From: Ptiloglossa arizonensis
Lineage: Eukaryota > Arthropoda > Insecta > Hymenoptera > Colletidae
DNA length: 64,000 nucleotides
Direction of reading: 5' to 3'
NCBI RefSeq assembly: GCF_051014685.1
Contig: NC_135058.1
Coordinates: forward strand, 14,572,811 to 14,636,810
Positions within the stretch are counted from its first letter, which is position 1; each line of letters starts with the position of its first letter. The notes under the pieces were generated by a model. It was not told the origin of the DNA. It did not search any database and saw only the letters and a program-made list of their open reading frames with translations. Below, piece by piece: positions 13,212-26,116 of this stretch. Position numbers and translations under genes: made by a program.

Positions 13212-16200
13212 GCGCTCGATACCAATCGCGACCGATTTCGATTCCTGCACCGATCACGAGTCCCTGGACCGTTCCGCGTTCGCGTTTCACCTTCGTCTCG
13301 TCGTTATCCCGGACGTTGTCTTCGTTTCGCTTCGGACGAGTTCGCGAGGTGGCCCCTTCAAAATTTTCGAGAGTCGCGCGTCGAGGATTTACGACTCGCG
13401 ACGAGTGGAGCAACGAGTTTCACGCTCGAGTGCCCGACGATATTTGCGGTAAATGTACGGAAAGAGTGAACACCGACCCTGACCTCGGCCAGGTAACACC
13501 TTCGCGCTCGAAATGTCTCGATATTCGACCGTTTAGCGAGCACCACTCCGAAAGTTTCTACCGGAGAGTCGAAGTCACCTGTTCCGTCGATCGGGTTGTC
13601 TTTTGCCGAGAGATCGAGATATATATCTTTGGAGCGATATATCCGTCGGTGTATTTATCGATTTATCGTCGTTCTACTTTTTCGAACACGCGTTGCGAAC
13701 GAATTACGAACGCGAAGCACTCGGTTCGATCGGTTGGGTGAAAACGAAGGAAAAGAAGTATTCGAGGAAAGGTGTCGATGGATCGAAGACCGTACGAAGA
13801 CTCGGTTAGGAAGCTTCTTCGCTGTAAGTCTTCCAAGAGTATCGAGAGAGGTAGTTAAAGACAACGTTAAACAGATATTACAAAGGCATTAAGTCGGTGA
13901 GTAATAACGCGCGATCGTTTATCGCGTTCGATAACGTACGTACGAATTAGCCGTCGATTATCGATATTCCTTCCAAACAGGAAGTTTTTTCCCTCGGTCT
14001 TTTATCGAAATGTGGCATTTCGGGCAACGAGACCTTCGTCGAGGCGGAAATGACGGTTTTGTAAATTTCGCGGTTGCCATGTTTAAGCACGCGTACGATT
14101 AATTGTTGAACGTACAACGGATATAACGTAAATAAACGAGAAAGAAACGCGAGTTTAAATCGACTCGATTTTCGTACATTTAAGAAAATAAAAACTTCCC
14201 GGTTGACGCGTTCACGTTCGTTGTTCGTCGGACGGTTGATTTATTACAGCCGAACGCGTATACATTTAAATGATGCAAAATAGATAAATTGAAAGTCGTT
14301 GTTTCTAGGTCGTTCGGGTTACGCGCGTAGTAGCTTTCATAATTATTCGAACGATAGCGCGTTCTAATGTTACTCCATTGGTATTAAGTATGCGTTTTTG
14401 GCCGTTATCGCGTGACGAAACTATCGAACGATGCGAACTTTGCCAAGAGTTTCTTCAAAAATTCGTCGACCATCGAAACACACGATTCGATTCCTACGCG
14501 TGTTGTAAATATTAAAGATAGACTTTTTTTTACGAGGAAAGAGTATCATTGTTTTCATTATTTCTCTATTATACTTGTAACGAGAATGCTATAATATTTG
14601 TAGCTCAATATACGATAAAATAATTTAATTCGATAAAAATCGATAAATACGTTTCACGAAACGCGTAATTTTAACTTTCTTCCGACCTAACGAGTCTCGA
14701 ATAATTCACAAGTGGGTCAATTCCTGTTTCACCGTGTTTCTTCGGTACCGAATCTTGGAAACGAAGGAATCGGTGAACGATGAACCAGCGGATAGGTTGG
14801 TCGTTAGGCGAGGCAGACTATACCGGGTGATTATAGAAACTGGGCCGAGCTACGATGCTTTGCACCGAAAGGTGTGCGTTTACAAATAAACGGACTCCGT
14901 ATTTCACGTTATCGTGCTACGAAGAAAGAGCGATTGAAACACGTATTAGAAAGTGCGTGCAAATATCCGGTGACTTTGTACCGAGTGTATCTGGTAAACA
15001 CGATCAAACTTAAATAAATTCGATTATGCGCCAGATTCGAACGTAAATAAATTCGTTTACGGTGTATTTTACAAAGATGGAAGTTAATCCACGTAAACGA
15101 GCGTATTTACTACTTTACTAAAGACTTACTTTTCCAAAAGATTCTAGAGAAACTCCACGAAAAGAAATGCACCCGATTTAATAAGACTGCACCGTATTTT
15201 TTTTTCTTCAAAAGATGCACCTGCAGGGTTTTCGTGGATTCGTGCCGTACACTTCCGTTGAAATCGATTCTTTCGGTCGTCTCGCGTGCAACGGTATTGA
15301 AAATAAGGGACGAATATCGAAGAACGATTACCGTGGAAAATATTTAAAGGTACGTTCGAGAAACCGAGGACACGACTCTGTAGACGATCGACCCTTGCAT
15401 CGAAGGAATGCTGTCCAACTTGAAATACGTTTCGCGCCGAGAAATCTCGTAAATATTTGCTCTTCGATGTTCTCGTACGGTGTTCGACGAGTGGGAACGA
15501 TTTTTATTAAAAATAAAAAAGAAGAAAAAAAAAATATGCCAGCGTTAACGCAGTTGCGTCAAAGTTTCGCGTAAATTCTGTCGAAAAAGAGGCACGGAGG
15601 AGAACGGTCCAGTTTCTCGAATCAGGTTGCACGGTGTACACGGCATGTGGTCGTACGCTTTCGGTGACGTAATCTGTCGCGGGTGCGAAGGTCACGCCGA
15701 TGTAGCAGGATTTAATAAAGAGTCAAGGATAATAATTAGTTATTTATACGCGCGGGCTTGGGGGTAAAACGATCGTGATTCTTCGAGGGGAATTTGCGAC
15801 GTCGACGTTACTTTCCTGGAGTGTTGCTCGTTAACGCGGTGATCTCTGACCACGCTCGATAAAGATTTACCGACTCTGGTAATCGTTACGGTTATTGGAC
15901 TTTTGCTCGCTCGAAACGAGCGAGCTTCTCGCGAAGGGACAATTCATCGGTTCGACCGAAGCCGAGTAAAAATACCCGTAGTCGATGTGGGTCGTACAAT
16001 TAAATCCGAGTGTTTATGCGCGTCGCGTCCCACATAAGCATCGTTCGTCGTGAAATCTAATTGTCGCGAGCGAAAATCTTGCGTCGGTGTACGAATCGTA
16101 ACGGTGTATATAAAAAGTGGTTCTTACCAAGCAGGTCCGAGACGTAACGGACCTTGACGTTTTAATTCGAGGACACGAGGAAACACTCGTAGGTGTGACT

Positions 16201-16640
16201 TCGCGTCATCGAGCGTCCCCGTGCGCTTCTCGCGCCGATTCTTTTATCTTCGCTTTATCGTCGCATTATCTTCGCTTTATCTTCTCGCGGCGAGTATCAT
16301 CGATTCCCTCGATTCGCGCGATCTGTCGCTCGTACGAGGAGCGGGAGTCTCGCTCGTGAAATCGAGAGAAACCTAGGGAAATATTAAGGTGAACGTTCTC
16401 GGTGAGATCGGCCGATCGTTCGATCGATCGCTCGAGTCCGTACTTCCGATACTTTCTAGGAAGCACAGTTTTCGATCGACGCCGATGCTGTAATCGCTGG
16501 CTCGCTCGCTCGGATCGGTAACACCGGTAACGTTACGCAAGTTCGCTCGATCGGCTCTGGAAATCTCACCGCGGGATCGTACGCGAGTAGCGGGACCGTG
16601 AAATTATGCTCCCTAAAAGAAACATTGTCGCGTAATAAAG
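13212..16640. other. non-coding DNA
   Basis: No gene could be supported. Two donor-like sequences (cgct|gtaagt at 13,826 and gtcg|gtgagt at 13,900) follow a stop-poor stretch at 13,300-13,890, so a 5' UTR exon is possible but unproven. About 14,500-15,200 is more AT-rich. Confidence 0.45.
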
Positions 16641-16665
16641 GTTCGTGAATCGCGGTCGATACTCG

Positions 16666-16855
16666 ATGCGCGCGTGCACGTGTGCCCGAGTGTGTTCGAG
16701 TCGCGGCAGGCACCGACCACGAGCCGAGGGACTCGAGGAGGAAGCGACAACTTGGCAGCAATTATCGATGTACGATTCGGAGCTGTTCAAGACCGCGTGG
16801 ACGAAGATAGGGCAGATGTGCAGCTACATTACCTGCGCCAAGTCTTATCTTTCAG
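16666..16855 (+). CDS. candidate alternative first coding exon joining tricornered in frame
   Basis: From 16,768 a frame reads MYDSELFKTAWTKIGQMC and then SYITCAKSYLS, with coding-like codon choice. It ends at a good splice donor (ttcag|gttagt, 16,856), and the unspliced frame meets a stop two codons later. An in-frame upstream ATG lies at 16,666; the ATG at 16,768 has a poor start context. The exon ends with one base of a codon. The tricornered exon that starts after the acceptor at 47,206 needs exactly that phase: joining gives ...LS-GVLE-MAATEST, in frame with the kinase. The join would span a 30.35 kb intron. The phase match has a one-in-three chance of being accidental, and the same site also resembles a recursive splice point. 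I did not recognise the peptide. Confidence 0.4.
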
Positions 16856-17689
16856 GTTAGTTCGACGAATGAGTCATTTTCGTGCGCAATCGTAACGGGT
16901 CCGATCGTTCGATTCGATGGTAAACCGTATTCGGAAACACGTTGCCTCGATTCTACCACCGGACCGGAGTGGAACGAACATAATTTAAACCCGGGTTTTA
17001 ACCGCGCGAATAAATTGGATTTAAATAATCGATCCCGGTTGCGCCTTGTGCAAACTCCACGGAAATCGTCCCGCGAATTATATTCATCCTGGCTCACGGA
17101 TTTATCTCGTTACGTTTCTCGGGAAGAAGAAGAAGAAGACGAAAAATTAACACAGAAACTCGTAGCGTACCTTCGATGAACGTACTATCGTTGACCGTCT
17201 CGATGTTATCTGTAAATTACACGTAAAGGATATCATCGAGCACGATATTCGTCGTTTTTGAATGTAAATTAACGGAAGCGATTACACGGTAAAATGAATC
17301 ACGAGATCTGTAACTCGAACCAGATTTGAATACGTCCTCCTGAACGGTCTAGGCGGTACGTTAAAGTTGAAGAGTTCCAGTAATATTATAATTGGCACTT
17401 GATCCGACTATTAATCATTTTAAACAAGTATGTAGGATCGGTTATTAATCTCCGGCCGACGGTACGCTTAAATTAAACAATCTCGGTACAGAGTTATAAT
17501 TGTAATTTAGACGAGATACCGGATAACCCATTTTACAAGCACCGGTACGAATGATCGTCGAAACGAAATCTTTTCGCGTTAACGTTAATACGGTGATTCG
17601 AAAAATCGAAGCGAGGAGTATTGCGGATTCTGGTTCCTTTTTCTTATTTATTTCATAGAGCGTCCGAATTCGTTGATACGTTGTTACTT

Positions 17690-18060
17690 GCATTCTTTCT
17701 TAGAAATCTTGATAGACTCTCCGCGGACAAAATGATTTACCACGTTGTCGATGAAATCTTTAAATAGTCCAAGACGAAACCCTCGTGAAATACCAGCCGA
17801 AGCCATAGATGGAGCAGATCGTAGGTTTTGCATTTTTACCATTTATGCACAATCGGTTCAATACAGCCGTCCAACCGATTAAACGATCCGCTACTGAATC
17901 CCGATAGGGCAAGTTTGGAAAGTAAATCCGAACGATCAACCGTATCAAATATTTTCTCAAAGTCCATAAATACGGTACCAACCTCGGTATTACTTTCTAA
18001 AACCTTAGATATATAACGGCAGTAAATAAATAGATTAGTTATGGTAGCTCGTGCAGGCAC
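17690..18060 (-). pseudogene. decayed non-LTR retrotransposon reverse transcriptase fragment
   Basis: Read on the minus strand, three short frames line up in order with the palm region of a jockey-type LINE reverse transcriptase. First comes ATITNLFIYC, then VFMDFEKIFDTVDRSDLLSKL (read in two pieces), matching the family's 'DFSKAFD' block. After a frameshift comes LCINGKNAKPTICS. After another comes GISRGFRLGLFKDFIDNV, which corresponds to the 'GVPQGSxLGPLLFxLFIND' block. At least two frameshifts and an internal stop show it is dead. The flanks give no endonuclease, catalytic YADD region or poly(A) end, so it is a 5'- and 3'-truncated relic. Confidence 0.8.
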
Positions 18061-18281
18061 GATAACACGTTATACGTTGCAGGTTACATATAAGATTAGG
18101 TAACGAGATATTATATACGGGCTGTTCCAAAATGTGTGACACATCGTCGCGTCTCGAAGAGAACTTTTCAAATATCGTATTGTGCAAGTTTTTATCGTAA
18201 AACGTTACGAGGTATCTACATTCATATTTGACGATCGCTTCCTTTGAATCGCTAAAAATTCCGAAATTTTACCAATTCCAA

Positions 18282-18595
18282 CACGTGATAGGTTGCTCGA
18301 TAAATTTCATCGTTCGATAAGAAATGGAGCTATTAGGTTCGTCGTTATATTTTTCTAAAAATATTGGGTCGTTCGGAAAGTCATTTCGTTTTCCAAAACG
18401 GAGAATATATAATATAATAAAATGTTTATACGCTCTAAAAAAAATAGTGTTTCATTTTCGCAAAAAAAAAAAAAAAGAAAAACGAAATGACTTTCCGAAC
18501 AACCTAATAATACTACCGCTCGATGAACACGCGCAAAGTTTCGCGTAGATCCGTCGATTTCTTCGTATATTTCCAGTTGTTCAAAGTCCAAGTGT
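18282..18595 (-). repeat. unnamed dispersed repeat, copy C, split by a MITE
   Basis: The two parts, 18,282-18,363 and 18,508-18,595, read on the minus strand as one copy of the repeat also seen at 10,030 and 48,751. The outer part has actttgaacaactgg and gatctacgcgaaactttg. The inner part has tttagaaaaatataacgacg and aacctaatagctccatttc. The intact copy at 48,751 is continuous across the junction, so the MITE at 18,364-18,507 inserted into an existing copy. Confidence 0.75.
18364..18507 (+). mobile_element. mariner-like MITE, copy 3 (nested)
   Basis: A 144 bp copy with ends gttcggaaagtcatttcgtt and aacgaaatgactttccgaac, between TA at 18,362-18,363 and TA at 18,508-18,509. The arms are almost perfectly complementary over about 25 bp. 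It interrupts the older repeat at 18,282-18,595, so it is the younger of the two. Confidence 0.9.
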
Positions 18596-18599
18596 CGTA

Positions 18600-21500
18600 G
18601 TACGTTTTTGCAACGAGAGAAACGACAAAACTCGTCGAACAATCCGGTATATCCTCCAATCGTAGTTTATCGATCGTAGGTGAAAAAGTTGGATCTTTTA
18701 AAACCCGTATCGCGAAATACAATCTCGAGTGATTCGCCTCGTACGGGTTACATCTTTCGTTTTGCGACACGCTGTATTAACCCGCTGGAAAAGTGCATCG
18801 TTCGATACCAGCTTGAATTTACAGCGAGCGCTCGCAACGAAATAACGTGGAAACGAAACGCTGTTCGCTAGACGGATGTACTTTCACTTTCCAACACCGA
18901 AGCCATCCATTGCGTGTTTAATCTATTCAAATGTACGTCGTTGTCGCGCACGCGCGTTTTTCATATGCCGTGCACACGCGAACGATTGCGAATTGTTCGC
19001 GGTAATATACGTTTCGATAATATTGTACTTTCGGCGTTTCCGCTCGGTATTGTTTCTCCGTTGCGAGATACGTTCTTTCGATCTCGTCGCGACACGCTTC
19101 GAGATGTTCCTCTTCTACTAGGTTCTCGTAATCGTTGGATAAACTTTCGTAGCATCGCAGCCTCGAGTCTCGAACGGACAGTATTCTTTCGTAGATCGAA
19201 ATCTCGAACGAACAGAAAGAACAGAATTTTTTACACGGTATCCGTCGAATAGAAATTAGTATTCGAATTACAGAACGATGTTGTATCTCGCGAAAATGGA
19301 ATTGTTTTTGTTCGAAATGAAGTTGACGATCGCCGTCTCGAATACGATACTGTGCTCGCGATTCGAGGTAAGAAGAGACACCGCTGTGTTATTGTTTCAC
19401 CACCGATAGAAGAAACTTCATTTATCCGCGATTCGGTTTTTCCGTTACACGATATGCAGACCGATCTATAATTCAAGCGCGCTGTTATCGTTCGGCGTAG
19501 CTTTTCCTACGAAACGTTCTCTTCCTGCCTGGCAGCGTGCCCTAGCTCTCGAGGAAGGGAGGAGGGTTGCTGGATTCTCGAACGGCCCCGGAGAAACGAA
19601 ATTCAGGACGAGGTCAGGTCGCGTACGAAATCCTCGTAATTATACCGAAAGCATTCTCCCGGATATAAATCCGCGGTCGATCATTACGACCATTATTATT
19701 AATATTATCAAGATACCAGTGTTATTAAGATACGATTCACCGTACGTCGTAACGCAAGGTAACAATATTTTAACGTCGAATACTTGAAAAAAAAAAAAAA
19801 ATAGAAATCGGTACCGATCGAAAGATATCCAACGAATATTTCTTTCTTTTGTTCTCGTTCGCGGATAGCGATCGCATTTATTGAAAACGGCGTTGTCGCA
19901 ATCCGTTCGTTCGACTATCGCTCGTTGCAAATCTCTATTTTCAGAGCGTGAAGTTCCAAGTGAAATCTTTCGAATTTTGAAACACCGGCGTTTGAAAAAA
20001 AAAGAATCGGAAAAACTTTTACAATTTAGAGGGGTCTTTCGCACGATTACGCATCGATACTTGGCGAGAAATCCAATTAAAGTTTGCAATTGCGAGAAAA
20101 CGCGACCGATGTACGACAGTATCCGTGTTTTAGTTTGCACGGCAGTCTGTCAGCGGATATCGTACATTCTATCGATCGAGTGGTATCATATCGGCTCGTA
20201 ACGTTAATTAAGTAGATTAAGAAACTATTCCAACGCGTTTTCCATTTACTCGCGATGAAATACGCGCGCGTATTCGAATCGCGAATTCTTCCTCGAATCG
20301 AACGTGTACGAAGTGTCTGCGTAAACATTGGCTCATTTTTCTCCGAACCCTCCACTTTCGTCCAGGGATTTGGAAAGGAAATATTGCACCCATACGGCGC
20401 ATCGTTCGAGAACAGGATCCGGCGCGGTCTAATTCCAGGCTTCCCGACTTTTATCTTTCGAACCTTTACCGAAACGTGGATCAAAGTGAAAGTAAATATA
20501 CCAACGAGTTGTGTATTTTTTTCCTCTACAATTTATATTTTTCAGACTACTCCAAACTCAGTACGGTCGCGTTTCGTCTATTTCAAGAGCAAACGTTCGC
20601 CACGAGCCATTATCGTCAAACCGATAACTTCAAGTTATTAAGAATCGTACACTTCGTTCGTTAAATAGACACCATTTAAGAATCAATGTACCCGGAGTAA
20701 CGATCTCGATAAAAAAAGACATTCCGTGCGTTCGAGACACAATTCGATCGTGCAATTCCGATTTGAATTTTCATCGAACGTTTCATTTATTCTACACTTG
20801 TGGCTCGAAATTTGTATTCGGACAACAACTTCGTCCATCATTGTTCGAGGGTTATACTCGTCCGTGAAACTCACCGTAGATAAGAATCGTACCGAAATAC
20901 GTGGAAAAAAACGATCGGTCGAAAGTCGTTGGTTACGTAAATTGAAATATTTTCAAAGACCACTTTACCCTTCGCATCTTTTTTCCTTCTTTTTTTAAAT
21001 CAATGTCCTCGTTTCGGCCGGAGCTGCCCTCCTCCTTCGGAAAAGCGTGACCTGCTTTTCGTCGATACACTCCACGCTGCAAGGTTTTTAAGAACAATTC
21101 GACGTGCGAATTACTCGCGCACGAATCGAAAATACGCGCGTTTCGATCGAAGAGAGGAAGTCACCCCCAGTGTCCGTCGATAGATCGAAGTTTGCGTTAC
21201 CTGGCTGCGCACATTCCGACGAATCGTTGTTTATGTCGTTCGCTCGCTCGCTCGCTCTCTCGCTCTCTCGCGCCTGTGGTACCGGAAATCTGAAACAAAG
21301 AGACACGATCGAGCAACAATGGTTCTCCTTCCCTCTTGTTTTCCCTACCCTTTCTCCACTCTTCCTGGATACATTTTTGAGCGTGTAGGCGCAGGCTCGT
21401 GGCCGCGCGCGCGCTCTTCGTCTGCCCCTTTGTCTCTTCCGTGGGTCCGCATCTCCCAGCCTCTCGAATCTAGGCTGTTACCGTGGCAACACAGGTACGA

Positions 21501-23385
21501 AATAGAGGAAGATACTACTATCCCGGAGATACAGACAGCGATAGACTTAATCCACGCACCGACACGGAGAACAAGGGCACTTTGCGTTCCTTACGAACTC
21601 GGAATTATCTTCTTTAACTCTTTAAATCTTTCACCGAGCGTAGCCACGATCGCTGCGAGAATCGTAACGATAATTCGTCGATATTGCACGCGAAGTTGAC
21701 TTGAAAATGGAATTCTTCGTTGGAAAACGAAAACGGTGCGCAGAAGTAGAGATAAGTGTACATACGACACGAAGGCAAAGTACAGTTACACGTTGACGTT
21801 AACCTTGCGTCGAAAACGATGCGATAAGAGTACGTCGTAGGAAAGGGAAGGGAAAAGTTTAAACGTAAAGGTTAACGATTTATAGTTACGAAAGAAAATT
21901 ACAATTCTATCGGTATAGAAAAGTCTAGTAACAAAGAAACAGAGAAATGAACAAATTACGTAAACGCGTGCTTATATTTCGTATTAAAAATACAGTCGTT
22001 ATTTTACTTTCTTCGTATCGAACATACAATACTCGATGTGTACAAATGTACCTACAAATTACCGTGCATTATCGACCATTGTGTATCGGAGTTGTATCAA
22101 CGTCCGTTATGCGCACAAATCGTACAACCCCCTAGTGTATTTAAAACAAATTGTTCTTAATCGCCTTACCAAACCACCGTTTACCCGCTACACACGGAAT
22201 AATCTTTTTCTTTTATGCGCGGTAAGTTTCCTCGTGCAATATTTTACGACGATGATTCTACCGCTGGTACGGTGGATACGATCAATATCGGATGTGTATA
22301 TTTCTTCGAGTTTTTCATTATTCCGTTAGTGAATTATTTCCCCGATGAACAGTAACGGCGAATAATTCGGTTCGTTACAATTTCATACAATACCTACCAA
22401 CGAGTTCGGAATCATCCTACCGGAGAATGTAGAAGTAATTTTTTTTTAAATTTTCAGCGATTGTCTCGCGCTAATTTACGAATCGTTCCCAAAGAGCGTT
22501 GCGTCGAAATTATCTACCCTCGTTTGCACACTTTATCGCGAACGAGGAATAAGAAACGACGCTACGTAACACGTTCACGAGACGTGTAACTCGTTTGCGC
22601 GTAAATTTGAAAAATACGTTATCGTAACAGTTCACGGATGGTTGTTCGAAATCGTAAGGGTCGAGTCGCGAAGTTGTCAAGTTTCTCATCCCGTTGCGAC
22701 TATTCTCAATTTTCGCTTCTAAACGTCCTTCTCCTACGAAAAACGAAGATAGAGAGTATCGTTTTCGGTAGCTACATACGCGAGACCCGAATCGTCGCAG
22801 AAGCTGAGTACCTATATAAAATAACGTCCCAGTTCGTCTCAACGAGGCTTAAGCTAATAGATTCTGGGCAAAAAGACGGTAAATAGAACTTGATTTTTCC
22901 TCGAACCCGTCGCTAGAAGTAGGGCAAGGTGGCGGTGTCTCCTTTTCCATCCCTTGTCTCGTTCGACCACTCCGTGCTCTCTTTTTTTGCTCTCGTCGTC
23001 GATCAGATGTTCGAAAAATCAATAAAACACCCTTCGTTCTCTACGAGCGTTCGACTCTCTCGTTCCTCGGTATCGTTCGCGGTATCCTTGTTCCGTCTGT
23101 TTCTTTTTTTTTTTCGCACTCCCGTCGAGGCTCCTCCACGGAATGCGAGAATAAAATGGTAGAAAGGAGACGCCACCGAACCAACGAAAGCATCGCGCCG
23201 TTTATGTACACGCAGCGAAAACGCTGCGAACAGTTACCGAACACTGCACAGCTGATCGCGCGAATTATTTAGGTTGGGTTATTTGGGTTAGGATAATAAC
23301 ACCGTGTAACTGTATCTCGTCTTTGCGCCATTAACGTACACGTAACCGTCTTTGCTTCTGTGTATTATTTTTATACTTTTAATTA
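18600..23385. other. non-coding DNA
   Basis: No gene could be supported. A CTCG/CTCT simple run lies at about 21,239-21,271. Frames of up to 166 codons (for example minus strand 19,640-20,140) show no domain or coding bias. Confidence 0.5.
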
Positions 23386-23740
23386 CACAAGGAAGAAAAT
23401 TATCGTAATGTGAAAAAATTTGTAATTTTGTTTCCAAGAACGTTTCAAGACACTCTAATTATGTTTCGACTATTAAAACTACTTTTGCGCAAAAACTGAA
23501 CAACGAGACTAATTGCGCGACAATTATTCTTTTACTTTCGATCTACGAGGAAAAAAATTATCGCGAAGAAATTTCTAATTTTATTTTCAAGAGAATACAC
23601 CTTTCGAGACACTCTAGCCGCGTTGTTTCGACCTCCAAAACCACGTTCGCGTAAAAATTGAAAGACACGCGCGCGGAACTGAACGTTCCGGCGGCATTGG
23701 TACGTTAAATAGCAACGAGACGAGTTGCACGACAATTAAA
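23386..23740. repeat. diverged tandem duplication, ~160 bp period
   Basis: Copy 1 spans about 23,388-23,535 and copy 2 about 23,548-23,740. They share aggaa(g/a)aaaattatcg, then a t(t/c)taattttattttc-like block, then gacactct(a), then tgtttcgac, and both end in caacgagac...gcacgacaatta-like sequence. Copy 2 carries about 45 bp of extra sequence before this last block. No coding content is visible. Confidence 0.65.
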
Positions 23741-24340
23741 CACGACGCGAAACGCGCTAGCGACTGTTCTAAAGGCCAACTTTTTTTTATCTCGCCCAAT
23801 GTCCGCTACGCGTTACGGTTCTTCGATTCGATGTCTAAACGCGAGGTACTCGTTGCGCGGTCGCGGCTTATCGAAAATCTCGTACGTGGGAAAGTTGGTC
23901 GAGCAACGTCGGTGGGAGTTGTTGTTGTTCGCTTTTAACGCGCGTATTTTATTTCGAACGATATTATTATACCCGTTTACAACGAATTCGTGGAAGAAGC
24001 GGAATTTAATTACAATTAACGAGAGAAGCAGTTATCCGGCGCTACGGGAGGTTGATCGCGTGTCGCGGGTTCGGTAAGAGTATCGCCTGGTTACGGTGTA
24101 CCGAACCGATTGTTTCGCAGATCCCGTATACTTTTATTCGCGCGAACAGTGGGAAAGATGTCGAGAGGGACGCGGATCGTTTCAATGCCTCCCAGGCCAT
24201 TGCCACAGTTCTTCGTTCTTATAATAGGATTATTGTACGAATTATCTTATTTTCCTCCGTACGTTGTATCGGCCGTAGCTTCCTATTTTTAACCAATTCT
24301 TTTACCCTTCGCGGCGACTCGTTCCGCTTATCGTTACATG

Positions 24341-24370
24341 TGCTCTTTTTTTGGTCTGTTTCAGGTTAGT
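24341..24370 (+). promoter_or_regulatory. candidate recursive splice site (ratchet point)
   Basis: A polypyrimidine tract (ctctttttttggtctgtttc) is followed directly by AG|GTTAGT, placing an acceptor against a donor with no exon between them. That is the layout of recursive splicing points in long insect introns. The usual motif has A or G at donor position 3, and here it is T. Its position inside the putative 30 kb tricornered intron fits, but function is an inference. Confidence 0.35.
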
Positions 24371-25123
24371 ATCGTGGTTCGCGTTAATTCTATCGAAGAG
24401 AATGGACGTTTCCCCGTCGACGCGTTCGATACGTTTCAGAGTTCGGAGAATCTTGTAATATCAAAGACCCGCTCCTCGATCGAACGGTAAGAGAAAGCGT
24501 CGAACGAACGCGAGCGTAACAGGGCCACCGACGCAACGATTTTTCGACAAATAATTTCGTACGTGTATCCTCGACGCGATTGCGCACCACCGAGATAATT
24601 CTAACGTCGTTTCGAACAACGATCGCGATAGTTGCGACGCGAACCTTTCGAATGGCGTTGTAACGCCATCGTTACGATAAATCGTTGCGTCTGTGGCTCC
24701 TACGGACCCGAAACGGTGCAACGGCAAACATACCGAAAGCTGCGCGGAATGTACGCGCGATTTTCGATTTTCCGAGCGAACCTCGTAGCAACGAGCGAGT
24801 TGCAAAGCGGCCGTTAAACGTCCACGGTGAATTGAATCTACGCGGAAGGCACGATCGAACGGAGCAATATCACGAACGAGAGCTACGTTCTCGGCTTACG
24901 TAACGTTACATAAAACCCTCCGTACCGAATAATTTCATCGCGTTTCGATCTAGGTCGATCCCCTTTGGATCCCGTTCGAAATTAGTCGGGAAAAGTTCGC
25001 AAAGAGTGCGCAAAGAAAACATCGGTTGCGCAACGTCCGTCTACTCGACGCGATTGTCCACGGTCGTGTCCTACGCGTCGAATTCGTTTCCGCGAATCAA
25101 TTACTTGGCGCAGTTCGCGTTCG

Positions 25124-25157
25124 ACCTCGAACCTCGAACCTCGAACCTCGAACCTCG
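25124..25157 (+). repeat. (ACCTCGA)n short tandem repeat
   Basis: About five perfect heptamer copies (acctcga) in a row. Confidence 0.9.
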
Positions 25158-25750
25158 CCCCGCCACGCGCACCACGCGCCCTATTACCTGGAAGCTACCG
25201 AAGATTCGTTCGTTCCTCGACTACCGATTGGAAACCGGGAGCCAAGTTTTGGCAATTTTCGCGTCTCGCGATCCCCGAGGTAGAGGAACGCGTTGGTCGT
25301 TAACCGACCGAATAATCCGCTCGGGAACTCGTCATCACCGAGAGGTGCGAAGTAATATCGGGGTAGCGTTTCGCGATGTTTCGAGGAACGTGCGTTGAAA
25401 ACGATCGAGCCACTTAGCTCCGTTCCCGGAAGGTTCGAGTAACCAACCGACGTACGCTCGTAGTTGGAGTACTTTTTTTTCGCAAAGACCGGTAATCGAT
25501 TCGTACATAGAAACCTGCTCGCTAATAGAGCGATAATTAGACGATGTTCCTTAGCCAGAAGACAGGGTAAAATAGACTCGAGTATGTAGGTTAAACCACA
25601 AAGTGGTAGAACAACCGAGTCACAGTGGGCAAGCGGGGAACGAACCGACGACCAAGCGGAGCCGAGCGAGCCAGCGAGCAGCTGACGCGGCGAAATCAAT
25701 ATTCCCACGTGTAGCAGAGGTAGACGGTGTAGATAGAGGGCAACGTGAGC

Positions 25751-25809
25751 GCCGCGCCGCGCCGCGCCACGCCGCGCCGCGCCACGCCGCGCCACGCCGC
25801 GCCGCGCCA
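25751..25809 (+). repeat. (CGCCG/CGCCA)n pentanucleotide array
   Basis: About twelve tandem pentamers built from gccgc and gccac, almost entirely G and C. The same pentamer forms a second array at 28,095. Large frames across it on both strands are low-complexity Arg/Ala/Gly artefacts of the repeat. Confidence 0.9.
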
Positions 25810-26116
25810 TTGCGTTTCGGCTCGCAAACGACCACGCAGGTATTTCACGACCGTCCAAGACGCGCGCAACGCGTCCCGTGCCAAAGAGAAAGTACCGTTT
25901 GCTCGCGTTTGCTCTCGCAAATTGTTCGTTCGCGGTTGGTTCCTTTTCACGGTACGATTTCGAGCTTGCGGCTCGATCGTTTCGAGACGTTCCGAGCTAA
26001 ATCGGACACCGTACGTACCAACGCGTTACGGATCGCTCTCGAGTTTCACGAATTTCGATAATCGGGCATTTCGCGGCCGTTCCAAATACACCCGCTACGT
26101 ACTCTTCGATAAGTTA

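Noticed and set aside
25184..25858. 224-codon minus-strand frame with Arg/Gly/Ala repeats
   Set aside because: The repetitive part is the CGCCG array read in frame. The rest has no recognisable features.
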